Shown here: positions 35,698 to 43,989 of the stretch, piece by piece
How the letters are laid out: each line of letters begins with the position of its first letter
Position numbering within the stretch: the stretch's first letter is position 1
Assembly (NCBI RefSeq): GCF_003950315.1
Contig: NZ_NGJT01000012.1
Coordinates: 1 to 64,000 of the forward strand
Direction of reading: 5' to 3'
From: Vagococcus bubulae
Lineage (GTDB): Bacteria > Bacillota > Bacilli > Lactobacillales > Vagococcaceae
Length of the DNA stretch: 64,000 nt
Program-made: the position numbers and the translations under genes
The notes under the pieces: model-generated
What the model was told of the DNA's origin: nothing
The model's database searches: none
What the model saw: only the letters and a program-made list of their open reading frames with translations

Positions 35698-37059
35698 ATG
35701 TCAGAAAAAAAATTTCATGTCAATCTAGCTGTATTAGCAACAGGTATGATGGCTTTTTCGGGAGTGCTGATAGAAACAGCAATGAACGTCACATTTCCAA
35801 CGTTGATGGAGGATTTTAACATTTCAACCTCACAAGTACAATGGGTCACAACAATTTATCTATTGATGATTTCAATAGTGGTGCCACTATCATCTTATTT
35901 AATTAAAAATGTTAGTCGTCGTAAGTTGTTTACGGTTTCAAGTCTATTGTTTTTAGTCGGAGTCGCGATTGATGCATTTGCTGGTGGGTTTATGATGCTG
36001 CTTGTTGGACGAGTGTTTCAAGGGATTGCAACAGGGATTGCACTACCACTAATGTTTAATATCATTTTAACCAAAGTTCCCATGGAAAAAAGAGGGATGA
36101 TGATAGGAATTGGTAATTTAACAACCTCAATTGCTCCAGCAATGGGACCAACATATGGTGGTGTACTAACAACAACACTAGATTGGACTTATATCTATAA
36201 GTTGTTGATCCCGGTTTTAATTGTATCTACATTGGTTGGTTTATATGCTATTCCAGAAGAAGACACATCAGTGAGTGATTCAATTAATGCTAAAGCAGTT
36301 CTTTATTTATCAGTGATGTTTACAGGATTATTAATGTTCTTTAGTTATTTAGAAAAACCATTAGGATGGGTAGCGTTAGTCATTGGTTTAATCAGTGCTT
36401 GGTTATTCTATAAAACGAATAAAGAAAAAACATTGCTTAATTTAGTGGTGTTTAAAAATAAACGATTTACTGTTTATTTACTGTCATTTTTAGTTTATCA
36501 AATTTTACTTTTAGGTGTATCGTTTGTGTTGCCAAACTTCATTCAAATTGTTCAAGGAGTTCCAGCATCTAATGCAGGAATGATGATGTTCCCAGGAGCA
36601 TTAGTTGGGGCATTATTTGCGCCAGTATCTGGTAAAATTTTAGATAAATTAGGATTCAAAAAACCAATAGGGATAGGGATTTTATTTGCTATCTTAGGTT
36701 GGTTGATGTTAATTATGGTTATTCAAACTGGAAATATTGCGTTAATTATTCTATCTCATGTTATTTTTATGGTTGGTGTTGGTTTGTCTTATAGCAATGT
36801 CATGACAGTCGGATTATCTTCTATAAAAGAAGAGTTACAAGATGATGGGAATGCTATTTTTAGTACATTACAACAATTTATGGGAGCTATTTCAACCTCA
36901 TTTGTTGCGATTGTGGTTGGATTATTCCAATCAGGAAAAAATGATTTTATTCAAGGGACAAGCACTGGATCGAAAGTTGCCTTGATTAGTCTATTCATTT
37001 TATTACTTATTAGTAGTTTTTTTGTTATTAAAACCTTTAAAGAAAAACAAAACCTCTAG
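35698..37059 (+). CDS. MFS drug exporter of the DHA2 (EmrB/QacA/LmrB-like) type
   Basis: This 453-residue membrane protein has about 12-14 helices. Family features include an early VLIETAMNVTFPTLMEDFN stretch (helix 1 and loop, a DHA2 pattern), VQWVTTIYLLMISIVVPLSSYL, motif A-like SYLIKNVSRRKL and a motif C-like ATGIALPLMFNI/GNLTTSIAPAMGPTYGG. It should expel drugs or toxic compounds using the proton gradient. The SD TGGAGGGA precedes the ATG. The leader terminator suggests inducible expression. The substrate is unknown. Confidence 0.87.
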   Translation: MSEKKFHVNLAVLATGMMAFSGVLIETAMNVTFPTLMEDFNISTSQVQWVTTIYLLMISIVVPLSSYLIKNVSRRKLFTVSSLLFLVGVAIDAFAGGFMMLLVGRVFQGIATGIALPLMFNIILTKVPMEKRGMMIGIGNLTTSIAPAMGPTYGGVLTTTLDWTYIYKLLIPVLIVSTLVGLYAIPEEDTSVSDSINAKAVLYLSVMFTGLLMFFSYLEKPLGWVALVIGLISAWLFYKTNKEKTLLNLVVFKNKRFTVYLLSFLVYQILLLGVSFVLPNFIQIVQGVPASNAGMMMFPGALVGALFAPVSGKILDKLGFKKPIGIGILFAILGWLMLIMVIQTGNIALIILSHVIFMVGVGLSYSNVMTVGLSSIKEELQDDGNAIFSTLQQFMGAISTSFVAIVVGLFQSGKNDFIQGTSTGSKVALISLFILLLISSFFVIKTFKEKQNL

Positions 37060-37077
37060 GATTTCTAGAGGTTTTTT
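37050..37077 (+). terminator. Terminator after the DHA2 exporter
   Basis: AACCTCTAG/CTAGAGGTT with a five-base loop and six T, overlapping the stop codon. Confidence 0.85.
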
Positions 37078-37336
37078 AATGTGTAGTAATTATAAAAGGT
37101 GTCTGTTTTATATAGATTAACGTTATATATTATCGTATGATATGAATAAGATGATCAAAAAAAGCATTATTTTAAACAAGTTAAGTAATCTGTAGAAACT
37201 GTTTATCTGCATTTGTCTGATAAAAACTAACATAAAATAGGTATCATCCAAATTATGTTTAAATATTAAATTTTTTTTGATAAAATAAATAATAAATGAA
37301 CAATTTGCTTTCATTTAGGTGTCATTGGCGTATAAT
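37078..37336 (+). other. Gene-free spacer with promoter for the next MFS gene
   Basis: About 260 bases of AT-rich DNA without a supported ORF. Its end carries CTTTCA-N17-TATAAT (37308-37336), a strong -10 with a weak -35, for the gene starting at 37372. Confidence 0.5.
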
Positions 37337-37371
37337 AGATAAGCATAAATGAGAGGGTGAATAATATTTCG

Positions 37372-38589
37372 ATGAAGGTTGACTGGAAACGAAATATGTA
37401 TATTGCATGGATAGGGTGTTTCTTTACTGGAGCTAGTTATAGTTTGGTTATGCCATTTATTTCAATATACATAGAACAATTAGGTGCACCAAGTAATAAA
37501 GTGGAATTTTATGCAGGATTGTCCATTAGTTTAACGGCACTTTCTGCTGCAATGGTGGCTCCTTTATGGGGAAACTTAGCAGATAGAAAAGGCCGTAAAT
37601 TAATGATGATACGTGCTGCAGCTGGAATGACGATTACAATGGGATCGTTAGCGTTTGTTCCAAATGTTTTTTGGTTGTTGTTTATGAGATTTTGTAATGG
37701 CTTATTATCAGGTTATGTACCAAATGCGACAGCTATGATTGCTTCACAAGCACCACGAGATAAAAATGGGATGGCACTTGGAACACTTGCAACAGGTGCA
37801 GTGGCAGGGAGTTTGATAGGGCCATCACTTGGTGGTTTATTAGCAGAAACGGTTGGGATAAAAAATGTCTTCTTAGTAACAGGTAGTATTTTGTTTGTGA
37901 CAACGTTACTAACCATCTTTTTTATTCATGAAGATTTTGAGCCAGTTGAAAAAAAGGATATGATGTCTACAAAGGATGTTTTTAAAAGTGTCAAACAGCC
38001 AAAAGTATTGATTGGATTATTTATCACAACAGCGATTATTCAAATTGGAATGACAAGTATTAGTCCTATCTTAACTTTATATGTTAGACAGCTCGGTGGA
38101 AAGACAGATAATATTTTATTTGTGAGTGGGTTGATTGTATCAGTAGCAGGGGTATCTGAGTTTTTCTCAGCGCCGTTTTTAGGGAAATTAGGAGATAGGA
38201 TTGGTAGCCAATATGTGCTAATTGGAGGACTTATTTTATCCTTCTTATTTATTTTTCCCATGTCACTTGTCCAATCACCATTTCAGTTAGGTGTGTGTCG
38301 TTTTCTTTTAGGGTTTTCAACAGGGGCGTTAATGCCTTCAGTTAATACCCTAATTAGCAAAATAACACCAATGAATGGTGTTGGGCGGATATTTAGTTTT
38401 AATCAAATGTTTACGAGTTTAGGACAAGTAGCAGGACCAATGGTGGGATCTCTTGTCGCCAATGGTTTGGGATATCGTTCCGTTTTCGTTGCAACGAGTC
38501 TTTTAATTTTGATGAACATTACAATTAGTTTCTTTAACTTTAGACATCAATTATCCATTCGTGAATTGATTAATGAATTGAAACATTAA
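37372..38589 (+). CDS. MFS multidrug exporter (DHA1, NorA/PmrA-like)
   Basis: This 405-residue membrane protein has 12 expected helices. Motif A appears as GNLADRKGRK (about 68-77), and motif C as LGTLATGAVAGSLIGPSLGG. The repeat of motif A in the second half reads GKLGDRIGSQ. It is close in layout to NorA/PmrA-type proton-driven drug exporters of Gram-positives. The ATG at 37372 is chosen over the GTG at 37357 because the latter lies inside the SD GAGGGTGA; the spacing is then 11 bases. Substrates are unknown. Confidence 0.87.
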   Translation: MKVDWKRNMYIAWIGCFFTGASYSLVMPFISIYIEQLGAPSNKVEFYAGLSISLTALSAAMVAPLWGNLADRKGRKLMMIRAAAGMTITMGSLAFVPNVFWLLFMRFCNGLLSGYVPNATAMIASQAPRDKNGMALGTLATGAVAGSLIGPSLGGLLAETVGIKNVFLVTGSILFVTTLLTIFFIHEDFEPVEKKDMMSTKDVFKSVKQPKVLIGLFITTAIIQIGMTSISPILTLYVRQLGGKTDNILFVSGLIVSVAGVSEFFSAPFLGKLGDRIGSQYVLIGGLILSFLFIFPMSLVQSPFQLGVCRFLLGFSTGALMPSVNTLISKITPMNGVGRIFSFNQMFTSLGQVAGPMVGSLVANGLGYRSVFVATSLLILMNITISFFNFRHQLSIRELINELKH

Positions 38590-38591
38590 AA

Positions 38592-38637
38592 TAAGACGAT
38601 AGATTTCCAAATGTGTTTGGTTGTCTATTGTCTTTTT
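38592..38637 (+). terminator. Terminator after the DHA1 exporter
   Basis: AAGAC.ATAGA..CCAAA pairs with TTTGG..TCTAT.GTCTT, then a T-run. Confidence 0.8.
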
Positions 38638-38688
38638 GATTAACCAATTAATTATGTTCATATAAGACAAAGAAAATTGAGCATCGAC

Positions 38689-39096
38689 TCAGTTATCTCT
38701 TTTATTTGTTATGATATGGTTGATATGATCAATGGACTGTTTATTTTTAAGGAAAATACCTACATTAATAATAATATAAATAAGCAAAAAAATAATAAAT
38801 GTTTGTACGATATCGGTTAATGTGTATATAGGTAGAGTTAAATAGTTAGTCAAAATAACGGTGATAAAAGTTAGTGTAAAGTGAATTGGGAAAATAGAAT
38901 AATAGGATAATTTATTATTATTGAATAGTAATGTGTACCATGAAATGAAAATACTCATGATTAAATAGTGACTTACTTCATAACGAGAGATACTCGTGGG
39001 GTTATCTAGAAATAGTTTGGTCATTAAATAAAAGAACGAACCAACCCCTAAACCAATAAGGGCTAAGTGAACAAGTTGTTTTAGTAGTTTAGTCAT
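38689..39096 (-). CDS. DUF3021 family membrane protein
   Basis: This 135-residue protein has four hydrophobic segments (about 12-32, 42-60, 67-87, 95-115), the usual DUF3021 form. DUF3021 genes typically follow LytTR-only regulators, and in LytTR regulatory systems the membrane partner restrains the regulator. Here it overlaps the LytTR gene by 8 bases, so the two are translationally coupled. It is last in the ABC-LytTR operon. Confidence 0.8.
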   Translation of the reverse strand: MTKLLKQLVHLALIGLGVGSFFYLMTKLFLDNPTSISRYEVSHYLIMSIFISWYTLLFNNNKLSYYSIFPIHFTLTFITVILTNYLTLPIYTLTDIVQTFIIFLLIYIIINVGIFLKNKQSIDHINHIITNKRDN

Positions 39097-39541
39097 GATT
39101 TAATAACCTCTCTTTTACATTTTTCCAGTATCTTCTACTAATCGTCAATGTTTCGTGATTGATGAGTTGCACACTCATATTACCTGACAAACTATTATCA
39201 ATGTGTTTAATCGCACTTAAATTAATTAAAGAGTAGCGAGAAATTCTTTCAAAGTGTTGTTTTGGTAATTCTTTTTCTAATTGTGAGAGACTTTTTCGAT
39301 AAGTTAAAGAGTGCTCTTTTAAATGGATTGTAGAAAAATCACCTAATACATCTACATAGAGTATATCAGTAACATCGATGGTATAATACCGTCCTTCAGA
39401 AGAAATCATTAATTGTTTCTGATTGAAGTGAGTAATATATTGTTCCAATTGTTTGATATTATCAGTGTACTCCATAGATTCAATTTGGACATGAATGTCT
39501 TCTTTAGATAACTGTTTGTTTTGTTTAAAGAAAATATGCAC
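39089..39541 (-). CDS. LytTR DNA-binding regulator without receiver domain
   Basis: This 150-residue protein has an N-terminal stretch of about 45 residues and then a LytTR domain (about 45-147) with ISSEGRYYTIDVTDILYVDVLGDFSTIHL and FERISRYSLINLSAIKHI. There is no response-receiver domain, so control must come from another partner, presumably the DUF3021 protein. It starts with GTG; the SD AAAGGA lies at the end of the permease gene. A direct repeat upstream of the operon fits a LytTR site and suggests autoregulation. Confidence 0.85.
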   Translation of the reverse strand: MHIFFKQNKQLSKEDIHVQIESMEYTDNIKQLEQYITHFNQKQLMISSEGRYYTIDVTDILYVDVLGDFSTIHLKEHSLTYRKSLSQLEKELPKQHFERISRYSLINLSAIKHIDNSLSGNMSVQLINHETLTISRRYWKNVKERLLNHD

Positions 39542-39546
39542 AACGA

Positions 39547-40413
39547 TTAATTCCTTTCAGATAGAGTAGTTGCCATAATGCGTTTACTCATTAAGAATAC
39601 CATACCAAGACAAGCAAAAGAAAATAAGAAAAGGACAGTCAAACTTATTAGAGAAGGACTTAATGATATCTGCCAGTCGTAATCTAAACCTAAAAATTTT
39701 TCTAGAAAGAATGATTGCTCATTGGATAAATCATTTAGCAGAGGAGTCATTAACGTATATCTAAATAAGCTCGAAGAATAGGATAAGGGAAATAAGCGAA
39801 TGACGTTTCTCGCTGAATCATTTAAAGCACCTATTGGAATATAAGCGCCTGTAAGAAAACCAGATAAAGCCCCCATAATATTACCGATTGTTCTTAGCGT
39901 TGCTTCTGTTTTAATAATCGCACAAAGTAATAGATTAAAAGTTGTTGAGGTCAGAGAAGTTAAGAGCATGATTGGAAAAAGTGTTATATATTGATTAATA
40001 GACAGACTTAAAGGCTCTTTAGAGATAGCAAAGAATATGAGAACAAATAGGAAAATAAGACATTGCATGACAAGTGAAATAATAAATGAACTAAGAAAAT
40101 AACCATTCAATAGATAAAAGTTTGAAGTATCAGTAATGGTGAAGTCAATAAATTTATTAGAGGCTTTATCTTGAATAAGTTGTCCCATTGCTGAAAATGA
40201 GGTTGTCAGTGCGGTAACTGATAGTAATGCACCTAACATCCATAGATTAATTAAAGTGGTCGAATGAGCTATATCTTGAAACTGAGATACGATGTTTTGT
40301 TTTATAAATAATAGATATAGAAAAAACACAATGAGTGAACCCAGCAAAGAAAAAAAGACGTTGACTGGATTGATTAAGTATAAATAAATATTTCGTTTAG
40401 CAATAGTTATCAT
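39547..40413 (-). CDS. ABC-2 type transporter permease
   Basis: This 288-residue membrane protein has six hydrophobic segments and the ABC-2 layout, including a first helix at about 18-36 and the family-like GNIMGALSGFLTGAYIPIGALNDSARNVIRLFPLSY near residues 178-213. It pairs with the ATPase encoded upstream (4-base ATGA overlap) to form an exporter. The substrate is unknown; such pairs export lipids, peptides or antibiotics. Confidence 0.85.
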   Translation of the reverse strand: MITIAKRNIYLYLINPVNVFFSLLGSLIVFFLYLLFIKQNIVSQFQDIAHSTTLINLWMLGALLSVTALTTSFSAMGQLIQDKASNKFIDFTITDTSNFYLLNGYFLSSFIISLVMQCLIFLFVLIFFAISKEPLSLSINQYITLFPIMLLTSLTSTTFNLLLCAIIKTEATLRTIGNIMGALSGFLTGAYIPIGALNDSARNVIRLFPLSYSSSLFRYTLMTPLLNDLSNEQSFFLEKFLGLDYDWQISLSPSLISLTVLFLFSFACLGMVFLMSKRIMATTLSERN

Positions 40414-41282
40414 GTTAACACCTCTTTCGTTAGTTGAATGAATACATCTGTCAATGTAATTGGTTGAAAAATAAAATCAGTTATTTGATGATGATAGTGG
40501 TTTAGTAATAGAATAGCCTCATCGTAGTTTTTAACAGGGATACCAATACCTTTATTGTTATCTAGTAGATACTGCGTTGAGGATACACTTTGTAAGAATA
40601 AGGAACGCGAAGAAGGTGTTATCCATAAGTATTGTTGACCATATGTTTCTTTTAATGAATTAGCAGAACCATGTGCGATAAGCTTTCCTTTTTGTATAAT
40701 GTAAATATTATCAGCGTATTCTGCCTCTTCTAAATAGTGGGTAGTCAAAAAAATAGCAAGATTTTTAGTTTGTTGTAACTCTTTCAGGAGTTGCCAGATA
40801 TCTATTCTGGATTGTGCATCCAAGCCGGCAGTTGGTTCATCTAAAAATAAAAGTGTTGGTTGATTGAGCAATGCTCTTGTAATATCGACTTTACGCTTCA
40901 TTCCACCAGATAAATCACCATAACGTTTTTGAGCGAATTCAGATACTCCTGTTTGGTTCATTAATAGCATGATGGTTTTTTTAGTTACGTTTTTATACAA
41001 AGAAGCACGTATGTAGAGATTTTGCCAAACTGTCAATTGGTCATCTAAGACACTATTTTGAAAGACAACACCGATAGATGGATGTAATGCTGTATTGTAG
41101 TGAATTGTTCCAGATGTTGCTTGCTGAATGCCAGTTAATAAACTGATAGTGGTCGATTTTCCAGCTCCATTTGTTCCTAAAAATGCTGTTAATTGTCCGG
41201 CATAAATATCCATTGATAAGTGCCTTAAGGCAGTAAAGTCCCCATATGTTTTAGTTAAATCTTTAACTTCAATAAGTTTCAT
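40410..41282 (-). CDS. ABC transporter ATPase (ABC-2/drug exporter type)
   Basis: This 290-residue ATPase has Walker A GTNGAGKS (about 35-42), signature LSGGMKRKVD, Walker B LLFLDEPTAGLD and the H-loop THYLEEAE. The C-terminal extension after the ABC core is typical of DrrA-like exporters. The ATG at 41282 has AGGTGAT upstream; the longer frame starts with a GTG inside that SD. It is the first gene of the ATPase-permease-LytTR-DUF3021 operon. Confidence 0.88.
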   Translation of the reverse strand: MKLIEVKDLTKTYGDFTALRHLSMDIYAGQLTAFLGTNGAGKSTTISLLTGIQQATSGTIHYNTALHPSIGVVFQNSVLDDQLTVWQNLYIRASLYKNVTKKTIMLLMNQTGVSEFAQKRYGDLSGGMKRKVDITRALLNQPTLLFLDEPTAGLDAQSRIDIWQLLKELQQTKNLAIFLTTHYLEEAEYADNIYIIQKGKLIAHGSANSLKETYGQQYLWITPSSRSLFLQSVSSTQYLLDNNKGIGIPVKNYDEAILLLNHYHHQITDFIFQPITLTDVFIQLTKEVLT

Positions 41283-41340
41283 TGTTATCACCTCTGATAC
41301 TTATGATAATGTGTAGATAAACAGAAGTGAATAGATTTAA

Positions 41341-41370
41341 GACAACAGGTCGAAAAAATGCGACAAGAGG
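41341..41370 (-). promoter_or_regulatory. Direct repeat, putative LytTR operator
   Basis: GACAACAGG (41341-41349) and GACAAGAGG (41362-41370) match at 8 of 9 positions, with a 12-base spacer and a 21-base period. That is the standard geometry of LytTR sites (two 9-bp repeats one helical face apart). It lies about 60-90 bases upstream of the ABC-LytTR operon. Binding is inferred. Confidence 0.55.
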
Positions 41371-41407
41371 TTTGCTATTAATTTTTAATAAACAGAAGAA
41401 TAAACTG

Positions 41408-41416
41408 TGATATAAT
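41408..41416 (+). promoter_or_regulatory. Extended -10 promoter for cvfB
   Basis: TG-A-TATAAT about 30 bases before the gene; the -35 is weak. Confidence 0.55.
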
Positions 41417-41446
41417 GTGAGAACAACGAAAGGATGGGCAGAATAC

Positions 41447-42319
41447 ATGAAAGATTTAATAGGTAGCGTGTGGAGTGGATTGATTATTGATGAGAACGAC
41501 CAGTTATTTTTTGTTCAAAAAAATGGTGTGACGTTTCATTTAAATAAATCTGAAGGTGACTTTAAAATAGGAGATATCGTAGAAGGATTTGGTTATGAAA
41601 ATCAAAAACATGACCGCATTTTTACAACAAATATTCCAGAGATTCAACAGCATAAATTTGGATTTGCCGAAGTGGTTGATTCAAGACGTGATTTAGGTGT
41701 GTTTGTTGATATTGGTTTGCCAGATAAAGAAGTGGTTGTGTCACTAGATGAATTACCAGAGATGAAGCCATTATGGCCTAAAAAAGGTGATAAATTATTG
41801 GTGAGATTGTCAGTAGATGAAAAAGCGAGACTTTGGGCTAACTTGGCGGATGATATGACGTTTTTAGCTATGTCAAAAGCAGCGGACGAAGAAACAATGA
41901 AAAATAAAAATATTACAGGTGTTGTCTATCGTTTGAAGATGGTGGGAACGTTTGTGTTTACTGATGAGCATTATGTGGCCTTTATCCATCCATCTGAGAG
42001 ATACGAAGAACCTAGACTTGGACAAATTGTTGAAGGCCGAGTGATTGGCGTTCGTCCTGATGGCATGTTAAATATGTCATTAAAACCAAGAGCGTATGAA
42101 GTCATCTCATCTGATGCACAAATGATTTTAACATTTTTAGAGCGTTCTAAAGATGGAATGATTCCATTTAGTGATAAATCAACACCAGAGGAAATTAAAC
42201 AAACTTTTGCGATTAGTAAAGGGCAATTTAAACGAGCATTAGGCTCATTAATGAAAGAAAAACGCATCACTCAAAAAGATGGTAAAACGTATTTAGTAAA
42301 AGATGACTCATCTAATTGA
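41447..42319 (+). CDS. cvfB: S1-like RNA-binding protein CvfB
   Basis: This 290-residue protein of the CvfB/YitL family has several S1-like OB folds (about 5-60, 65-130, 145-210) and a C-terminal winged helix (about 225-285, TPEEIKQTFAISKGQFKRALGSLMKEKRI). CvfB influences virulence-factor expression in staphylococci through RNA. The ATG at 41447 follows AAAGGATG with an 11-base spacing; the longer frame starts at the transcription start. It precedes fur. Confidence 0.88.
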   Translation: MKDLIGSVWSGLIIDENDQLFFVQKNGVTFHLNKSEGDFKIGDIVEGFGYENQKHDRIFTTNIPEIQQHKFGFAEVVDSRRDLGVFVDIGLPDKEVVVSLDELPEMKPLWPKKGDKLLVRLSVDEKARLWANLADDMTFLAMSKAADEETMKNKNITGVVYRLKMVGTFVFTDEHYVAFIHPSERYEEPRLGQIVEGRVIGVRPDGMLNMSLKPRAYEVISSDAQMILTFLERSKDGMIPFSDKSTPEEIKQTFAISKGQFKRALGSLMKEKRITQKDGKTYLVKDDSSN

Positions 42320-42326
42320 GAATAGG

Positions 42327-42355
42327 TTGATTTTGTACATTAGATAAATTATAAT
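42327..42355 (+). promoter_or_regulatory. Promoter for fur
   Basis: TTGATT-N17-TATAAT. No clear Fur box (GATAATGATTATC-like) was seen over it, although GATGATAATAATTAT downstream (42381-42395) is loosely similar. Confidence 0.65.
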
Positions 42356-42417
42356 TTATATGAAGTCATTAAAGTATCTTGATGATAATAATTATAAATA
42401 AGGATGTGCAAGCTACT

Positions 42418-42876
42418 ATGGAACAGCAAGGTCTTGCTTTGCAACGGATAAAGGATCAATTGCATGAAGCTAACTATAAGTTAACACCACAGCGTGAAGC
42501 CACAGTATTGGTGTTGTTAGAAAATGAAAAAGATCATTTATCTGCTGAGGAAATCTATATGCTCGTAAAATTAAAAACACCAGATATTGGCTTGGCGACT
42601 GTCTATCGTACGCTTGAAATGTTAACAGAATTAAGTATTTTAGATAAAGTGAATTTTAATGATGGCTTAGCAAGATATGATATGCGAAAAGAAGGAGCCA
42701 AACATTTTCACCACCATCTTTTGTGTTTAGAATGTGGAAACATTGATGAAATCGAAGAAGATTTATTAGGCGATGTTGAGAGGATAGTGGAAAATAACTA
42801 TTTCTTTAAAGTAACCGATCATCGTCTAACGTTTCATGGTATTTGTCAATCTTGTCAAGAAAAATTAGAAGAATAA
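42418..42876 (+). CDS. fur: Fur family metal-responsive repressor
   Basis: This 152-residue regulator has a winged helix (about 10-85; IGLATVYRTLEMLTELSIL) and a dimerisation/metal domain with HFHHHLLCLECG. Two CxxC pairs (Cys103/106 and Cys143/146) form the structural zinc site. The neighbourhood next to xerD/scpAB supports Fur rather than PerR or Zur. The start at 42418 has AAGGA 13 bases upstream; the in-frame GTG at 42406 is too close to the SD. Confidence 0.87.
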   Translation: MEQQGLALQRIKDQLHEANYKLTPQREATVLVLLENEKDHLSAEEIYMLVKLKTPDIGLATVYRTLEMLTELSILDKVNFNDGLARYDMRKEGAKHFHHHLLCLECGNIDEIEEDLLGDVERIVENNYFFKVTDHRLTFHGICQSCQEKLEE

Positions 42877-42881
42877 GAAAG

Positions 42882-42936
42882 AAACATGTTCTCTTAAGTT
42901 CAAGAAATTTGAATTTAGTGGAATATGTTTTTTTCA
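42882..42936 (+). terminator. Terminator after fur
   Basis: AACATGTTC..TTCAA pairs with TTGAA..GAATATGTT through a long imperfect stem ending in seven T. Confidence 0.6.
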
Positions 42937-43055
42937 TTTTCCTAAAAAAGTCATATTAAATTTATTTCATTTTTATTTTTAACCTATCTTTTTTATTGAA
43001 ATTGTTTTAAACTAGTACTAACAAGAAAGAGATGTATGGTTAAAAGGAGATTTAT

Positions 43056-43943
43056 ATGACAGATATTATATTTATGACAATAGTTTTATTAATACTTCTT
43101 ATTCTAATCTTTATAGTTGCTAGAATGAATTATAATAAAAAAAATCAAAATTTAAAACTAATTGAAGAAAACAAAAGCACCAGACAAAGTATTAAAGACA
43201 CGTGCGAGATTATGTGTGATATCTCTCAATGTCAAATAAAGCTTGGTAATGATAAAGTTCGTTATATGACCAATGTTGAAGTCAAATTTTATTTAATGAA
43301 AAAAATAGACAAATTAAAAATGGATTTAAATGATTTGGGTTATATGGATAAATACCCTCAAATTAAGACGAAAGACAAATCTCGATACAAAAATGATTTT
43401 AAATTGTGGAGTAAGATTCATAAACTAGAAAGATATTTGAAAAAAGATGTGGATATAGCAGGAGTTAAAAAGAATGTAGATAATGTTGTCAGCTATGTTC
43501 TCCTTATTATGGAAAGAGATAATCAAGAGGACGTTCAAGCTATCCAAGGGGTATCGAAAAAAGAACGAATTAATTCGTTGAAATTTTCATTATTTATTAT
43601 CAATTCGATTATTTCATTTTTTATTATTATCTTGAATTATGACTTTATTAAAGTATCCATTGATAATCTATCATTAAATGGTATTATTAATGTGATTACC
43701 CTGTTGTTCGGATTGACAGGGACTATGATTTTAGGTATTTATTATTTTGGTGGTCATGAAAAAAAAATCAAGAGAATAGGGTTATTATTTACCTATTTAT
43801 TTATCTGCTCAGTGGAATTACCAATTATTACGTACGTTGTATATGGTAACGGCTTTTCTTTAACAACTACAGTGATTAGCATGCTTTTAGTTATTTACTG
43901 GATTGTTAACTACCTATTAATTTTATTAAACAATGAAAAATAA
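43056..43943 (+). CDS. Membrane protein of unknown function with cytoplasmic helical domain
   Basis: This 295-residue protein has one N-terminal membrane helix (about 5-22). A long Lys-rich cytoplasmic region follows (about 23-175) with a pattern of helices (VEVKFYLMKKIDKLKMDLNDL, IHKLERYLKKDVDIAGVKKN), then four C-terminal membrane helices (about 178-200, 208-232, 242-262, 265-291). I recognise no family. The SD AAAAGGAG is good. It is more AT-rich than its neighbours and faces another unrecognised membrane protein, suggesting an accessory insertion between fur and xerD. Confidence 0.7.
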   Translation: MTDIIFMTIVLLILLILIFIVARMNYNKKNQNLKLIEENKSTRQSIKDTCEIMCDISQCQIKLGNDKVRYMTNVEVKFYLMKKIDKLKMDLNDLGYMDKYPQIKTKDKSRYKNDFKLWSKIHKLERYLKKDVDIAGVKKNVDNVVSYVLLIMERDNQEDVQAIQGVSKKERINSLKFSLFIINSIISFFIIILNYDFIKVSIDNLSLNGIINVITLLFGLTGTMILGIYYFGGHEKKIKRIGLLFTYLFICSVELPIITYVVYGNGFSLTTTVISMLLVIYWIVNYLLILLNNEK

Positions 43944-43950
43944 GAAAATA

Positions 43951-43989
43951 AAAACAAGTGAGTCTGATTAATAGATCACTTGTTTTTTT
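43951..43989. terminator. Bidirectional terminator
   Basis: AAAACAAGTGA pairs with TCACTTGTTTT around a 13-base loop, serving two convergent membrane-protein genes. Confidence 0.8.

Noticed and set aside
35625-35819. 64-codon ORF over the exporter leader and gene start
   Set aside because: It runs through the terminator and far into the exporter gene in another frame; at most its start could be a leader peptide.
37123-37314. 63-codon minus-strand ORF in the gap before the DHA1 exporter
   Set aside because: No SD, composition dominated by AT bias, and it runs across the plus-strand -35 region.
42381-42395. Loose Fur-box-like GATGATAATAATTAT before fur
   Set aside because: Similarity is weak and expected by chance in AT-rich sequence; it also lies downstream of the promoter.
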